From PR03 sp964353555 (GTDB lineage Bacteria > Myxococcota_A > UBA9160 > PR03), in contig CAYGWM010000005.1 of the NCBI GenBank assembly GCA_964353555.1, forward strand, positions 1 to 64,000: a stretch of 64,000 nucleotides of DNA, given 5' to 3'. Positions 35,299 to 45,275 of this stretch are shown here, in pieces (position 1 is the stretch's first letter; each line of letters starts with the position of its first letter). The notes beneath the pieces are model-generated. The model was not told where the DNA came from and did not search any database. It saw only the letters and a list, made by a program, of their open reading frames with translations. The position numbers and the translations under genes are program-made.

Positions 35299-36014
35299 TT
35301 GAGCGCGACCAGGCCGCAGAAGTTGTACCAGCGCATGAATTCCTCGCAGTACGAGAACCCGTTGGCGCAGAGCAGATCCTTGTTCTCGTCACCGTGGAAC
35401 GGCACCAGTACGTTCTCGAGCGCTTCCCGCTTCTGTGAGATCTCGAGCTCGCTGTAGCCGTTGCGGCGCTTGAAGTCGTAGTAGTGGTCGATGAAAAGGC
35501 GGTTCAGCCGCGAGTTCGGCGAGAGGATCTTCTCGACCAGGATCAGGCAGCCGCCCGGGACGAGGCCGCTCGCGATGCGCCGGATCAGTTCCGGGCGGTG
35601 GATCGGGCGCACGAACTGAAGCGTCAGGTTCAGGATCACGACCGACGCATCCTCGACGACGAGATTCTCCAGCGTCTCGCAGCGCAGCTCGCAGGGCCGC
35701 GAGACATGGGCCTGCGCGAGTTTCTCGCTGGCCTTTTTCAGCATGTCCGGCGAGGAATCGATGCCGACGAACGCGACGTCCTGAGGCAGATGCGGGTCGA
35801 GGCCGAGGAACGTGGTGGCGGTCGAACAGCCGAGGTCGAAGACGCGCGTTCCTGGCTGCGCGAAGTCGATGCTGAGTTCGGTGATCATGCGCTGCGTCTC
35901 GGCGTAGTTGGGAACCGAGCGCAGCAGCATGTCGTCGAAGACCTGGGCGGTCTCGCGGCCGAAATCGAAATCGCCGATCGCGCCGCGTTTGTCGCTGAAG
36001 AGTTCGTCCTTCAC
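35295..36014 (-). CDS. cmoA: Carboxy-S-adenosyl-L-methionine synthase CmoA
   Basis: 239 residues. Makes carboxy-SAM from SAM and prephenate for wobble uridine (cmo5U34) tRNA modification. SAM-binding motif VFDLGCSTATT; other signatures DFDFGRETAQVFDDM near the N-terminus, ILNLTLQFV, VEKILSPNSRLN and RRNGYSELEISQKREALENV. GTG start with AGGAGG. Its usual partner cmoB is not adjacent, so either it is elsewhere or carboxy-SAM is used by another enzyme. Confidence 0.93.
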   Translation of the reverse strand: MKDELFSDKRGAIGDFDFGRETAQVFDDMLLRSVPNYAETQRMITELSIDFAQPGTRVFDLGCSTATTFLGLDPHLPQDVAFVGIDSSPDMLKKASEKLAQAHVSRPCELRCETLENLVVEDASVVILNLTLQFVRPIHRPELIRRIASGLVPGGCLILVEKILSPNSRLNRLFIDHYYDFKRRNGYSELEISQKREALENVLVPFHGDENKDLLCANGFSYCEEFMRWYNFCGLVALK

Positions 36015-36071
36015 CGGCTAGCCCTCCTATTCACCATAGCGTGGCGGGTTGGCACCTTCGGCGCCAACGCA

Positions 36072-36692
36072 TCAGTCCGGTGACAGTACCGCGAGCGCGA
36101 GTTGCATTGCCCGCTGCATGTCGCCCTCGACGGCGATCTTGCCGGCGAGGAAGGCTTCCTGTGGCTCCAGCTTGCCGTCCCTCAACTCGCGATACGCCTG
36201 GGCATCGACGCGAATCGTCGTTTCGGCGACGTCGCCCGGCGTCGCATCACCCAGTCGTGCGAGTAGTTGGAAACCGCCCTCGCCCGTCAGTTCGAAGCAG
36301 AGCGTGCCGCCGACCGCCGCGATCTGCTCGACGCGCCCGCGCGTCAGCTTGATCGGAGCGCCCATCCCCGAGATGCCGCCGAGGAAGCCGAGCACATTGT
36401 CGCCGGCCTCGCGAAGCAGCGGCTCGTAGTGCGCGCGATCCACCGCGATGCTGAGAAAAGGCGGCTGCGCGGGCGCGTCGCTGGCGCTGCTGCGACCGTT
36501 CTCGATGTTGACGAAGACGGTGACGCCGCCTTCGCCGCGCACGTCGAAGCGAATCGTCGCGGCGACGGCGCGCATCCCTTCGAGGGCGCGCTGCGCCGTC
36601 TGCGTCGCCTGCTCCTGCTCGGCGAGCGACCGATTCAGTTGCGCGGGGAAGCGTTCGCTGAAGAACGTCTTCGGATCGGGTGCTTCGCTCAT
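36072..36692 (-). CDS. SCP2 sterol-carrier-like domain protein
   Basis: 206 residues. The C-terminal ~100 residues have the SCP2 pattern of alternating strands ending in EPQEAFLAGKIAVEGDMQRAMQLA, typical of small lipid-binding domains. The first half is uncharacterised. No signal peptide. The ATG at 36692 overlaps the mltG stop by 4 nt, so it is an operon member; a longer frame upstream is antisense noise. Possibly a lipid or acyl-CoA binding protein. Confidence 0.8.
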   Translation of the reverse strand: MSEAPDPKTFFSERFPAQLNRSLAEQEQATQTAQRALEGMRAVAATIRFDVRGEGGVTVFVNIENGRSSASDAPAQPPFLSIAVDRAHYEPLLREAGDNVLGFLGGISGMGAPIKLTRGRVEQIAAVGGTLCFELTGEGGFQLLARLGDATPGDVAETTIRVDAQAYRELRDGKLEPQEAFLAGKIAVEGDMQRAMQLALAVLSPD

Positions 36693-37732
36693 TGCGAATC
36701 TCGTCTCCTCTGGTAGCGCGTCACGTTGGCGAGATGCTCGGCGTAGGAACGCGAAAAAATGTGCGTGCCGTCGCCCTTCGCGACGAAGTACAGGTACTCG
36801 CTCTCCGCGGGTCGCACGACCGCTGCGAGCGACGCAGCGCCCGGATTCGCGATCGGCGTCGGTGGCAGCCCGGTGATCCGGTAGGTGTTCCACGGGTTCG
36901 TCTCGTCTTCGAGGTGTTCGCGGCGCAGGTTGCCGTCGAAGTCCTCGATGCCGTAGATCGTGGTCGGATCGGACTCGAGCCGCATGCCGCGGACGAGGCG
37001 GTTCGAGAACACCGAAGCCACCAGCGGACGCTCGTCCGCCGCACCGGTCTCCTTCTCGACGATCGACGCCAGCGTCACCACCTGCTGCATGCCGAGCCCG
37101 CGCGCGTTCGCATCGGCTGCGAGCGGCGCCCATTGTGCGCGGAACTGGTCGACGAGTACACGCGCGACCTGCTTGGCGCTCTGTCCATGCGGCATCCGAT
37201 ACGTATCGGGAAACAGGTAGCCTTCGAGGTTCGCACCCTCGACGCCGAACTCGCGCGCGATGGCGGGATCGCGCGCGACGGCGAGGAACTCGTCGGCGCG
37301 CACGAGGGTGGCGGCCTCGAGTCGTATTGCGGTCTCCGCCGCCGTGAGACCTTCGGGCAGCACTACCTCGTAGGTGACGACGCGCCCGGCAACGAGTTCC
37401 TCGAGCACGCGCGGCGTTCCCCAGGACGGTGAGAGCGCGTATTCACCGGCGCGAATCTTCGCCGCGACGCCGCGCCAGCGTGCCAGCACTACGAGAGCGC
37501 GAGCGCTGCGCACGATGCCGGCGTCCTCGAGGTCCGCAGCGATGCGCCACAGCGACGACCCCGACGCCACGTCGATGCGAAGCGCGGCGGCGCGATCGCT
37601 CACCGGGGCCAGCAACCAGGTCGCCGCGCCAACCATCGCGACGGCGATCGTCATGGCGACGCCGAGCGCGATGACGAGGGCGCGAAGGCGACGCTTCGGC
37701 GGCGGCCCGATCGGTTCGCTCGCGGCGCTCAC
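36689..37732 (-). CDS. mltG: Endolytic peptidoglycan transglycosylase MltG (YceG-like)
   Basis: 347 residues. An N-terminal membrane helix (ALVIALGVAMTIAVAMVGAATW) is followed by a LysM-like segment and the YceG domain. The catalytic Glu lies in LASIVEKETG; other signatures are PDTYRMPHGQSAKQVARVLVDQF, SNRLVRGMRLESDPTTIYG and WNTYRITGLPPTPIANPG. It cuts nascent glycan strands at the inner membrane. Overlaps yqgF by 4 nt; yqgF-mltG pairing is widespread. Confidence 0.95.
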   Translation of the reverse strand: MSAASEPIGPPPKRRLRALVIALGVAMTIAVAMVGAATWLLAPVSDRAAALRIDVASGSSLWRIAADLEDAGIVRSARALVVLARWRGVAAKIRAGEYALSPSWGTPRVLEELVAGRVVTYEVVLPEGLTAAETAIRLEAATLVRADEFLAVARDPAIAREFGVEGANLEGYLFPDTYRMPHGQSAKQVARVLVDQFRAQWAPLAADANARGLGMQQVVTLASIVEKETGAADERPLVASVFSNRLVRGMRLESDPTTIYGIEDFDGNLRREHLEDETNPWNTYRITGLPPTPIANPGAASLAAVVRPAESEYLYFVAKGDGTHIFSRSYAEHLANVTRYQRRRDSQ

Positions 37733-38160
37733 GCACCCTCCAAATGCTGCCGCCGCGAAAGGTACGTCGAGAGCAGCAGCGTCGCGGCGACCTCGTCGAC
37801 GATCCCCTTGCCGTGTTTCTCGACGACGCGTCGCCCGCTCTCCCGCAGGCTGCGATGGGCGGCGACGCTGGTCCAGCGCTCATCGAGCAGCTCGACGGGA
37901 ATCGCGGCCGCCTCGGCGAGCGCGGTCGCAAAGGCGCGCGCGGCCTCGGCCTCGGGTCCCGCGCGTCCGTTCATGTGCAGCGGCAAACCTACGACGGCGC
38001 AGCCGATCCCGCGCTCGCGCACCAGCTTGCAGAGCGCCGCGAAGTCGGCGCGCTTGCTCTTGCGCTCGAGCGTGCCCGCCGGAAACGCGATGCGGCCGTC
38101 TTCGTCGGACACGGAGAGTCCGATTCGACGCGTTCCGAGATCGATGCCGAGCACTCGCAC
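37729..38160 (-). CDS. yqgF: Putative pre-16S rRNA nuclease YqgF/RuvX
   Basis: 143 residues from GTG 38160. RNase H-like fold: first catalytic Asp in RVLGIDLGTRRIGLSVSD, Glu/Asp in VVGLPLHMNGRAGPEA and the last Asp in IVDEVAATLLL. GTG 38160 gives the canonical family start (MRVLGID) and sits 7 nt after TAGGTT (38173-38168) without a Shine-Dalgarno sequence, hence a likely leaderless start; TTG 38169 is the alternative. Confidence 0.92.
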   Translation of the reverse strand: MRVLGIDLGTRRIGLSVSDEDGRIAFPAGTLERKSKRADFAALCKLVRERGIGCAVVGLPLHMNGRAGPEAEAARAFATALAEAAAIPVELLDERWTSVAAHRSLRESGRRVVEKHGKGIVDEVAATLLLSTYLSRRQHLEGA

Positions 38161-38167
38161 GGCGCCC

Positions 38168-38173
38168 AACCTA
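38168..38173 (-). promoter_or_regulatory. -10 box TAGGTT before leaderless yqgF
   Basis: On the minus strand TAGGTT ends 7 nt before GTG 38160. No ribosome binding site is present. This would give yqgF-mltG-SCP2-cmoA its own promoter, separate from the HEAT gene. Confidence 0.45.
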
Positions 38174-38289
38174 GCAAGTTGTAGTGGAACCCCCGGACGC
38201 GCGATTCGGGACGCGTTCAGCCGCCGACCGCGAAGTGGAATTCCTCTCGCACCACCTTGCCGTTGCGGACAAACGGCGTGTTGGAGTCT

Positions 38290-40187
38290 TCATCTCGATT
38301 TGTCGGGATGCGCGCGGCGCTTCTGCGCTAGCACAGCGGTCTGACGGAGCTGTGCGTCGCTGCTGCGCGCTGCACGTCCGAGCGCGTCCGTGGCTTCGCG
38401 ACCGGGCAGACCCGAGAGCGCGCTGATCGNNNNNNNNNNNNNNNNNNNNNNNNNNNNNNNNNNNNNNNNNNNNNNNNNNNNNNNNNNNNNNNNNNNNNNN
38501 NNNNNNNNNNNNNNNNNNNNNNNNNNNNNCGTCCGAGCGCGTCCGTGGCTTCGCGACCGGGCAGACCCGAGAGCGCGCTGATCGCGGCAAGTTTCAAGTC
38601 GCGCAGCTTGCGGCGCTGGAAGAAGCCGCCGTGTGCAAGGATCGCGGCGATCGCGCGCGCGCCTTCCGGGCGACCGAGGCGGCCGAGCGCGCGTACGAAT
38701 TCACGGGCGAGCGCAATGTCGCCACTCGCGAGCGCGCGGCGGAGCGCTTCGGTGAGCGGCGCCACCGCGAGCACGCGACCCGACGATCCGAGCGAGTAGG
38801 CTGCGAAGCCGGCGACAGCCGCGCGCGGGCTCGCGACTCCCTCGGCGAGCGCTTCGAGCGACGAGACGTCACCGATGCGAAGAAGCGCATGCGCCGCTTC
38901 GCGCGCCACCTCGTCGTGGCCGTCGAGCATCGCCTCGCGCAGACTCGAGACGAGGCGCGGGTTCTGGGTTTCTCCGGCGAGTCGCAGCGCCAGTCGCTGG
39001 CGGCGCTTCGATCCGCTGGTGATCGCCTCGATGAGAGCGTGCGACACTTCCTCGCCGATCGTCAGCAGCACGCCCGCGAGACGCTCGCGGCGCTCCGAGT
39101 CCATCTCGATCTCGAGCTGGTCGAGCACGCGCGGCACGCAGCGGGCGCCGAGTTCGCGCAGCACACCGGTGGCGTGCAGACTGGTGTCTACATTCGCGTC
39201 GCAGGCGCGCCCGATCAGATCGTCGAGCGCCGCGCCGCGCGCGATCTGGGCCAGGCCTTCCAGCGCCGACTCGCGTTGCGCGAAGGAACGCTTGGCATCG
39301 TCGCCCGCGTGCGATGCGAGCACCAACAGCGCGCGGTAGCCCTCGTCGACGACACCTTGTGTGACGAGCTCCTGCGTCGCGAACACGATCTGGCGGACCA
39401 TGTCGCGGTAGCGGAGATCGTCGTCGCACTCGGTGAGTTCGCGCAGTCGTTCCACCAGCCCCAGTGCGCCGGCGACCTCGGGAGCGGCGTCGAGCGGCGA
39501 CTCATCGATGTCAATCGGGCCCAGCTCCTCGAGCAGGTCGATCGGGGCTGTGATTTCGCCGCGTGCGACCGGCTGATCGTCGCAGTCGAGTTCGTCTTCT
39601 CCGAGTTCGACGATCGCTCCCGCGTCGAGGATCGGCACCGTTTCGCGGACTGGGGTTTCTTCGACGACCGTCACTTTGCTCTGCGTGGCGCGCGCGACGG
39701 CGAAGTGCGCGCGCGCGAGTAGATTACGCCAATCTGCGTCGTTCACCTGCAGGCCACGGCGCGAGCCGTCGTAGAAGTTCGCTTCGAAGCCGCCTTCCGC
39801 GGCGAGCGTCTCGGGCGTGGCGATCAGCACGTCGAGAAACGCAGTGAGCGTTTCGGCGTCGAGGTCGGCTTCGAGGACCAGATGTCGGACGGCGCGCTGC
39901 TCGAGCTGGCGCGCCAGTTCATCGACGCGTCCCGCGCCGATCACCATGTTCGAGCCCACCAGGCAGAAGCCGCCGCGTCGGACGTCGAGCGCGAGCGGAC
40001 CGTTGCGACGCACTTCACCTTGAAGCGCGCGCAAAGAGCGGTCGAGCAGTTCGTGGCGGGTGCCGTGCCCGCGCTCGTAGAAGCTCCAGCCCTTGAGCGT
40101 GCGGCCCAGCTCGACGAGCGTCGCGCACACGTCGGCACTCGTGCGGTTGGTGCCACCGGGCGCATCAGCGCTTGTGTCTCGATCCAT
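38290..40187 (-). CDS. HEAT-repeat protein (interrupted by an assembly gap)
   Basis: After collapsing the 55-bp duplicated ends of the gap this is a 580-residue protein ending in QKRRAHPDKSR. The first ~250 residues are an uncharacterised domain (VELGRTLKGWSFYERGHGTR; LEADLDAETLTAFLDVLI) that resembles helical N-terminal parts of other deltaproteobacterial HEAT proteins; residues ~300-570 are tandem HEAT-like helix pairs (for example EVAREAAHALLRIGDVSSLEALAEG). No signal peptide. As deposited, the gap plus one extra copy (155 nt) shifts the frame. ATG 40187. Role unknown; such repeats are protein-interaction scaffolds. Confidence 0.75.
38375..38584. other. 100-N gap flanked by identical 55-bp ends
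   Basis: Bases 38375-38429 and 38530-38584 are identical around Ns 38430-38529, another unmerged k-mer overlap inside the HEAT gene. Confidence 0.9.
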
Positions 40188-40588
40188 GGCCGCCCATCCT
40201 CATGACCCGGAGGGCCNNNNNNNNNNNNNNNNNNNNNNNNNNNNNNNNNNNNNNNNNNNNNNNNNNNNNNNNNNNNNNNNNNNNNNNNNNNNNNNNNNNN
40301 NNNNNNNNNNNNNNNNGACGCTTCGCGCCCTGCTCGATACGCCTCGGCCCTCGTGGCCGCTTCACCGCCCTGCTCATCGACCGCGCACAAAGGCCGCTTG
40401 AACCCCGGTCGCTTCAGACGGGAGCGCGGGCTGGCAGCCTGCTAAGCTTGCCCGGCGTCCGTTTCCCCCCATCCGGGCGCCAAATCTTCCTCGGTCCTTG
40501 GCTGAGTCCAGAAGGTCGGGTCATCCAGACCGATCGCTCCAACCAGACGCACGTTCCGGATCCGCCTGCGGGCGCTCCGAGCGGGCTC
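40188..40588. other. Intergenic region with a true sequence gap and repeat fragments
   Basis: Ns at 40217-40316 have no matching ends, so real sequence is missing. The bases either side (TGACCCGGAGGGCC before; CGCTTCGCGCCCTGCT after) resemble the repeat units at 16632-16719, suggesting a copy of that element broke the assembly. After the gap there is a TAAGCT (40443-40448) that could be a -10 box. The frame open from 40450 to pgpA has no start codon before 40589. Confidence 0.5.
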
Positions 40589-41077
40589 GTGCGCGTCTTC
40601 GCGCTCGTCATCGCGACGGGAGCGGGCGCCGGCTATTCGCCGTTCGCATCCGGTACGGCTGGCTCCGCTGTGGGCCTGCTGCTCTTCTGGCCACTCGCAT
40701 CGTTGTCGCTGCCGCTCTACGGCGTGACGGTGGTCGGCACCGTGTGCGTAGGGATCTGGGCGGCCGAACAGATGTGCCGGCTCTGGAAGACCCAGGACGA
40801 CGGTCGCATCGTGATCGACGAGATCGCCGGCCAGCTGATCACGCTGGCGCCGCTGCTTTTCTGGGGTCGCGCCCATTCCATTGGCTGGGTTGTGACCGGA
40901 TTCGTCCTATTCCGGTGCTTGGATGTCTGGAAGCCGGGTCCCGTGCGCTGGCTCGATCAGAACGTGCACGGGGGCATGGGCGTGGTGCTGGACGACGTGC
41001 TCGCGGGTGTCTTCGGCGCCGTCGTGATGGCAATGCTGGTGCTAGTGCTGGGGCAGATGGGCGGGGCCACGCTGTGA
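40589..41077 (+). CDS. pgpA: Phosphatidylglycerophosphatase A
   Basis: 162 residues from GTG 40589. Dephosphorylates phosphatidylglycerol phosphate. Signature segments: GYSPFASGTAGSAVGLLLFW near the N-terminus, VIDEIAGQLITLAPL (metal-binding Asp/Glu) and FRCLDVWKPGPVRWLDQNVHGGMGVVLDDVLAG. Four hydrophobic segments. GTG is the only plausible start because the family's conserved region begins six residues later. pgpA-cinA adjacency is common in deltaproteobacteria. Confidence 0.9.
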   Translation: MRVFALVIATGAGAGYSPFASGTAGSAVGLLLFWPLASLSLPLYGVTVVGTVCVGIWAAEQMCRLWKTQDDGRIVIDEIAGQLITLAPLLFWGRAHSIGWVVTGFVLFRCLDVWKPGPVRWLDQNVHGGMGVVLDDVLAGVFGAVVMAMLVLVLGQMGGATL

Positions 41078-41092
41078 ATCGGGCGAGGTCGC

Positions 41093-42418
41093 ATGAAGGC
41101 TGAAGTGCTGACGATCGGCGACGAGCTGCTGCGCGGCGAGATCACCGACTCGAACAAGTCGTTCCTGTCGCAGCGGCTACTCACGCTCGACATCGAGACG
41201 CGTTTCCACGTCACCTGCGCCGACGATCGCGCCGACATCGCTGAAGTCTTCCGCCGCGCGGCCGCTCGCAGCGAGGTAGTGCTGGTCTCGGGCGGTCTCG
41301 GTCCCACCCGCGACGACATCACGATCGAAGTGCTCGCGGAAACCTTCGGCCGCAAGCTCGTACTACACGAGCCGTCGCTCGAAGCGCTGCGCGGCTTCTT
41401 TGCCCGCTTCGGTCGCGAGATGGCCTCGATCAACGAGAAGCAGGCGTGGTTCCCAGAAGGCGCCGAAGTGCTCGACAACCCGATCGGCACCGCGCCCGGG
41501 ACGATGTTGGAGCTGCAAGTCGCTGAAGGCGAGCGAAGTTCATCAGGACGCGATGGCGTTCGCAAGGTGCTGTTCTTCTGCATGCCCGGTGTGCCCCGCG
41601 AGCTGTACAAGATGATGGACGAGCAGGTGCTGCCGCGGATCGCGTCGCGCCGTCGCGTCACGAGCTGGGTGCGCGCGTCGCTGTTGCGCACCTTCGGCAT
41701 CGGCGAGTCGAGTCTCGACGAGATGCTGCGCGACGTCGCACTGCCCGAAGGCGTCGAGCTCGGCTTTCGCACCCAGTTCCCCGACAACCACGTGCGTCCC
41801 GTCGCGCGCGCCGCGAGCGCAGCGGAAGCGGATGCCAAGCTCGCGCGCGCGTGCGAAGTGCTGCGCGAACGGCTCGGCGTGCTCGTTTACGGCTCGGGCG
41901 AGGAGACGCTCGAAGAGGTCACGGGACGGCTGCTGACCCTGCGCGGTGCCACGCTATCAGTCGCCGAGTCGTGCACGGGCGGGATGATCGGAGAATTGCT
42001 GACGGCCACGCCCGGCTCGTCCGCGTACTTCAAGGGCGGCGTCGTCGCGTACTGGAACGACGCCAAGGCGGCGCTGCTCGGCGTTCCGGATGAAATGCTG
42101 AAGCAGCACGGCGCCGTGTCGGAACCGGTCGCGCGCGCGATGGCCGAAGGCGTACGCGTGCGCTTCGGCACCGATCTCGCCGTCGCGACGACGGGCATCG
42201 CCGGTCCGACGGGAGGCTCGGCGAACAAGCCCGTCGGTCTGATCTACGTCGCGCTCGCGAGCGCCGAAGCTTCGCAGGTTCGCGAGCTGCGGCTCGCCTT
42301 CGACCGCGAACGCAACCGCCGCCTCACCGCGCAGATCGCGATCGACTGGGTGCGCCGTCACCTGCTCGGCGCGTCGCTCGATCTGCCGAGGCTCGGCCGC
42401 GTCGAGCGGAAGTCGTGA
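41093..42418 (+). CDS. cinA: CinA family protein (competence/damage-inducible, NMN deamidase)
   Basis: 441 residues, two-domain CinA. The N-terminal molybdopterin-binding-like domain (AEVLTIGDELLRGEITDSN; VSGGLGPTRDDIT; FCMPGVPRELYKM) is followed by the C-terminal CinA/PncC domain (SVAESCTGGMIGELLTATPG; VATTGIAGPTGG), which hydrolyses nicotinamide mononucleotide to nicotinate mononucleotide in pyridine salvage. Lies 15 nt after pgpA, 1 nt before thpR and just upstream of recA, the classic arrangement. GAGG before ATG. Confidence 0.95.
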   Translation: MKAEVLTIGDELLRGEITDSNKSFLSQRLLTLDIETRFHVTCADDRADIAEVFRRAAARSEVVLVSGGLGPTRDDITIEVLAETFGRKLVLHEPSLEALRGFFARFGREMASINEKQAWFPEGAEVLDNPIGTAPGTMLELQVAEGERSSSGRDGVRKVLFFCMPGVPRELYKMMDEQVLPRIASRRRVTSWVRASLLRTFGIGESSLDEMLRDVALPEGVELGFRTQFPDNHVRPVARAASAAEADAKLARACEVLRERLGVLVYGSGEETLEEVTGRLLTLRGATLSVAESCTGGMIGELLTATPGSSAYFKGGVVAYWNDAKAALLGVPDEMLKQHGAVSEPVARAMAEGVRVRFGTDLAVATTGIAGPTGGSANKPVGLIYVALASAEASQVRELRLAFDRERNRRLTAQIAIDWVRRHLLGASLDLPRLGRVERKS

Positions 42419-42419
42419 A

Positions 42420-42802
42420 TTGGAATCGCGCGACGACGTGCTTCGCACGTTTTTTGCCGTCGAACTCGACGACGGAGCGCGACGCGCAGCGCAGGCCGTC
42501 GCGCAGCAGCTTGCCGGAGCGCCTGGCGGCGAGGCTGTGCGCTGGCTGCGGCCGGAGTCCTACCACGTGACGATTCGCTTCCTCGGCACGACACCGCGTA
42601 ACCGCGTCGAAGGGCTGATCGCGGCTGCGCTGCACGCGACGCGTGCGATCGCGCCGTTCGAGCTGCGACTCGGCGTGCTCGCAGGTCTGCCGTCGCAGGG
42701 ACCGCGCGCAATCGTGCTGGAGGTCGCGCCGCACGAGCCGATCGCGGCGTTGGCAAAGCAGGTCGAGAGCGCGGTCGTCGCAGCGGGCTTCGCAGCCGAG
42801 CC
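42420..42802 (+). CDS. thpR: RNA 2',3'-cyclic phosphodiesterase ThpR (LigT), 3' end missing at gap
   Basis: About 127 residues are present before the gap; the family is about 180-190, so a third is lost. The first HxT motif is in YHVTIRFLGTTPRN, after TFFAVELDDGARRA; the second HxT would lie in the missing part. TTG start 1 nt after the cinA stop. The gap ends have no overlap, so the missing length is unknown. Confidence 0.85.
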
Positions 42803-42902
42803 NNNNNNNNNNNNNNNNNNNNNNNNNNNNNNNNNNNNNNNNNNNNNNNNNNNNNNNNNNNNNNNNNNNNNNNNNNNNNNNNNNNNNNNNNNNNNNNNNN
42901 NN
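42803..42902. other. 100-N gap without duplicated ends
   Basis: Unlike four other gaps, the flanks share no sequence. The end of thpR and the recA promoter (including any LexA box) are probably missing here. Confidence 0.85.
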
Positions 42903-42935
42903 CTCACCCTGAACACTCGATAGGAGATCGAACAC

Positions 42936-44024
<1,089 letters not shown>

Positions 44025-44130
44025 GCTCGGGGCTCGTTGCCGGCGGGAGGCCGAGGATGTCCGACCCTCGGTCTCCCGCTAGCGGCGTCTTGCTGTTGGA
44101 GTTGCTGGAATACTACGAGGAGATGGATTC

Positions 44131-44883
44131 GTGAACTCACTGGCAGGCAAGATCGCGATCATCACCGGCGGCGCGTCGGGGATCGGTGAGGCGACCGCGC
44201 GCGTGTTCGCCGAAGCGGGCGCGAAGGTGGTGATCGGTGATTTGCAGGACGGCTCGCACGTCGCAAAGGAGATCGGCGGGCTGTTCCAGCGGGTCGACGT
44301 GCGCGATTCGGATTCTGTGAAGGCGCTGGTCGATTTCGCCGTCGCGGAGTTCGGGCGGATCGACGTGCTGTTCAACAACGCGGGGATCGAGGCGCACGCA
44401 CCGCTCGCCGCGATGGACGACGCCGCGCATCGCAACATGATCGACGTGAACCTGAACGGAGTCTTCTACGGCTTGAAGTTCGGGATCCAGGCGATGGCGC
44501 GCAATGCGGGCCCCGCGCGGGGTTCGATCATCAGCACCGCCAGCGTCGCGGGCCTCGTCGGAACGCCCGGGCTCGGCTCGTACAACGCGTCCAAGCACGC
44601 CGTCGTCGGCATGACGCGCACGGCGGCATTGGAGATGGGCGCGATGGGGATTCGCGTGAACGCCGTGTGTCCCGGTGTGATTCGCACGGCGATGCTCGGC
44701 GGCTTCAACGACAGCGAAGCGATGCTCGAGCAGATCGGCAAGGCGCACGCGCTGCGCCGCATCGGCGAGCCGATCGAGGTCGCGCGACTCGTCTGCTTCC
44801 TCGCCAGCGACGACGCGTCCTTCATCACCGGCCAGGCAATCGCCGTCGACGGCGGCATGATCGCAGGACTCCAAGTCCCCTGA
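44131..44883 (+). CDS. Short-chain dehydrogenase/reductase
   Basis: 250 residues, classical SDR. NAD(P)-binding TGGASGIGEA, NNAG (LFNNAGIE), catalytic Ser in IISTASVAG, Tyr/Lys in YNASKHAV and the C-terminal ITGQAIAVDGG. Asp at the end of beta2 (VIGDLQDG) favours NAD over NADP. Substrate unknown. GTG start with GAGGAG; a 25-codon reading frame at 44057-44134 overlaps it by 4 nt. Its last codons are part of a duplicated 55-bp gap end. Confidence 0.93.
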   Translation: MNSLAGKIAIITGGASGIGEATARVFAEAGAKVVIGDLQDGSHVAKEIGGLFQRVDVRDSDSVKALVDFAVAEFGRIDVLFNNAGIEAHAPLAAMDDAAHRNMIDVNLNGVFYGLKFGIQAMARNAGPARGSIISTASVAGLVGTPGLGSYNASKHAVVGMTRTAALEMGAMGIRVNAVCPGVIRTAMLGGFNDSEAMLEQIGKAHALRRIGEPIEVARLVCFLASDDASFITGQAIAVDGGMIAGLQVP

Positions 44884-45067
44884 GGAGAAAGGGGACGGTC
44901 CTCGCCGAGGACNNNNNNNNNNNNNNNNNNNNNNNNNNNNNNNNNNNNNNNNNNNNNNNNNNNNNNNNNNNNNNNNNNNNNNNNNNNNNNNNNNNNNNNN
45001 NNNNNNNNNNNNTGATCGCAGGACTCCAAGTCCCCTGAGGAGAAAGGGGACGGTCCTCGCCGAGGAC
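44858..45067. other. 100-N gap flanked by identical 55-bp ends
   Basis: Bases 44858-44912 equal 45013-45067 around Ns 44913-45012. The duplicated block contains the last codons of the SDR gene and the first arm of the repeat described at 45039-45153. Confidence 0.9.
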
Positions 45068-45153
45068 TGGCTGAGGACTCGAGGGACAGGCTTGGCGCAA
45101 GTGTGTCCCCTTTCTCCGCGGCCCGTCCACATCCAGGACCGTCCCCTTTCTCC
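45039..45153. repeat. REP-like inverted-repeat cluster (GGGGACGGTCC type)
   Basis: GGAGAAAGGGGACGGTCCT (45039-45057) recurs as its exact reverse complement at 45135-45153 (19 of 19). A third, partial copy TGTCCCCTTTCTCC lies at 45104-45117. The same core occurs at 54888-54911. Such intergenic GTCCCCTTT palindromes are familiar from REP-like families mobilised by TnpA_REP transposases; no such transposase is in the window. Rest of 44884-45275 has no gene. Confidence 0.65.
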
Positions 45154-45275
45154 CCCCGTCCCGCATTTGGGACGCAGAACGGCGCTCAAGGCGAGTCGTA
45201 GCGCGGTCGAAACAACACCTCGGGGAATCCGTCCGTCCTAGTCCGCCCTCCCGAGGGCAGGGGGCCATCTACGCG

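Noticed and set aside
42908..42935. Two GAACAC half-sites before recA as a LexA box
   Set aside because: Spacing and orientation do not match a known deltaproteobacterial LexA palindrome, and the region upstream is missing in the gap.
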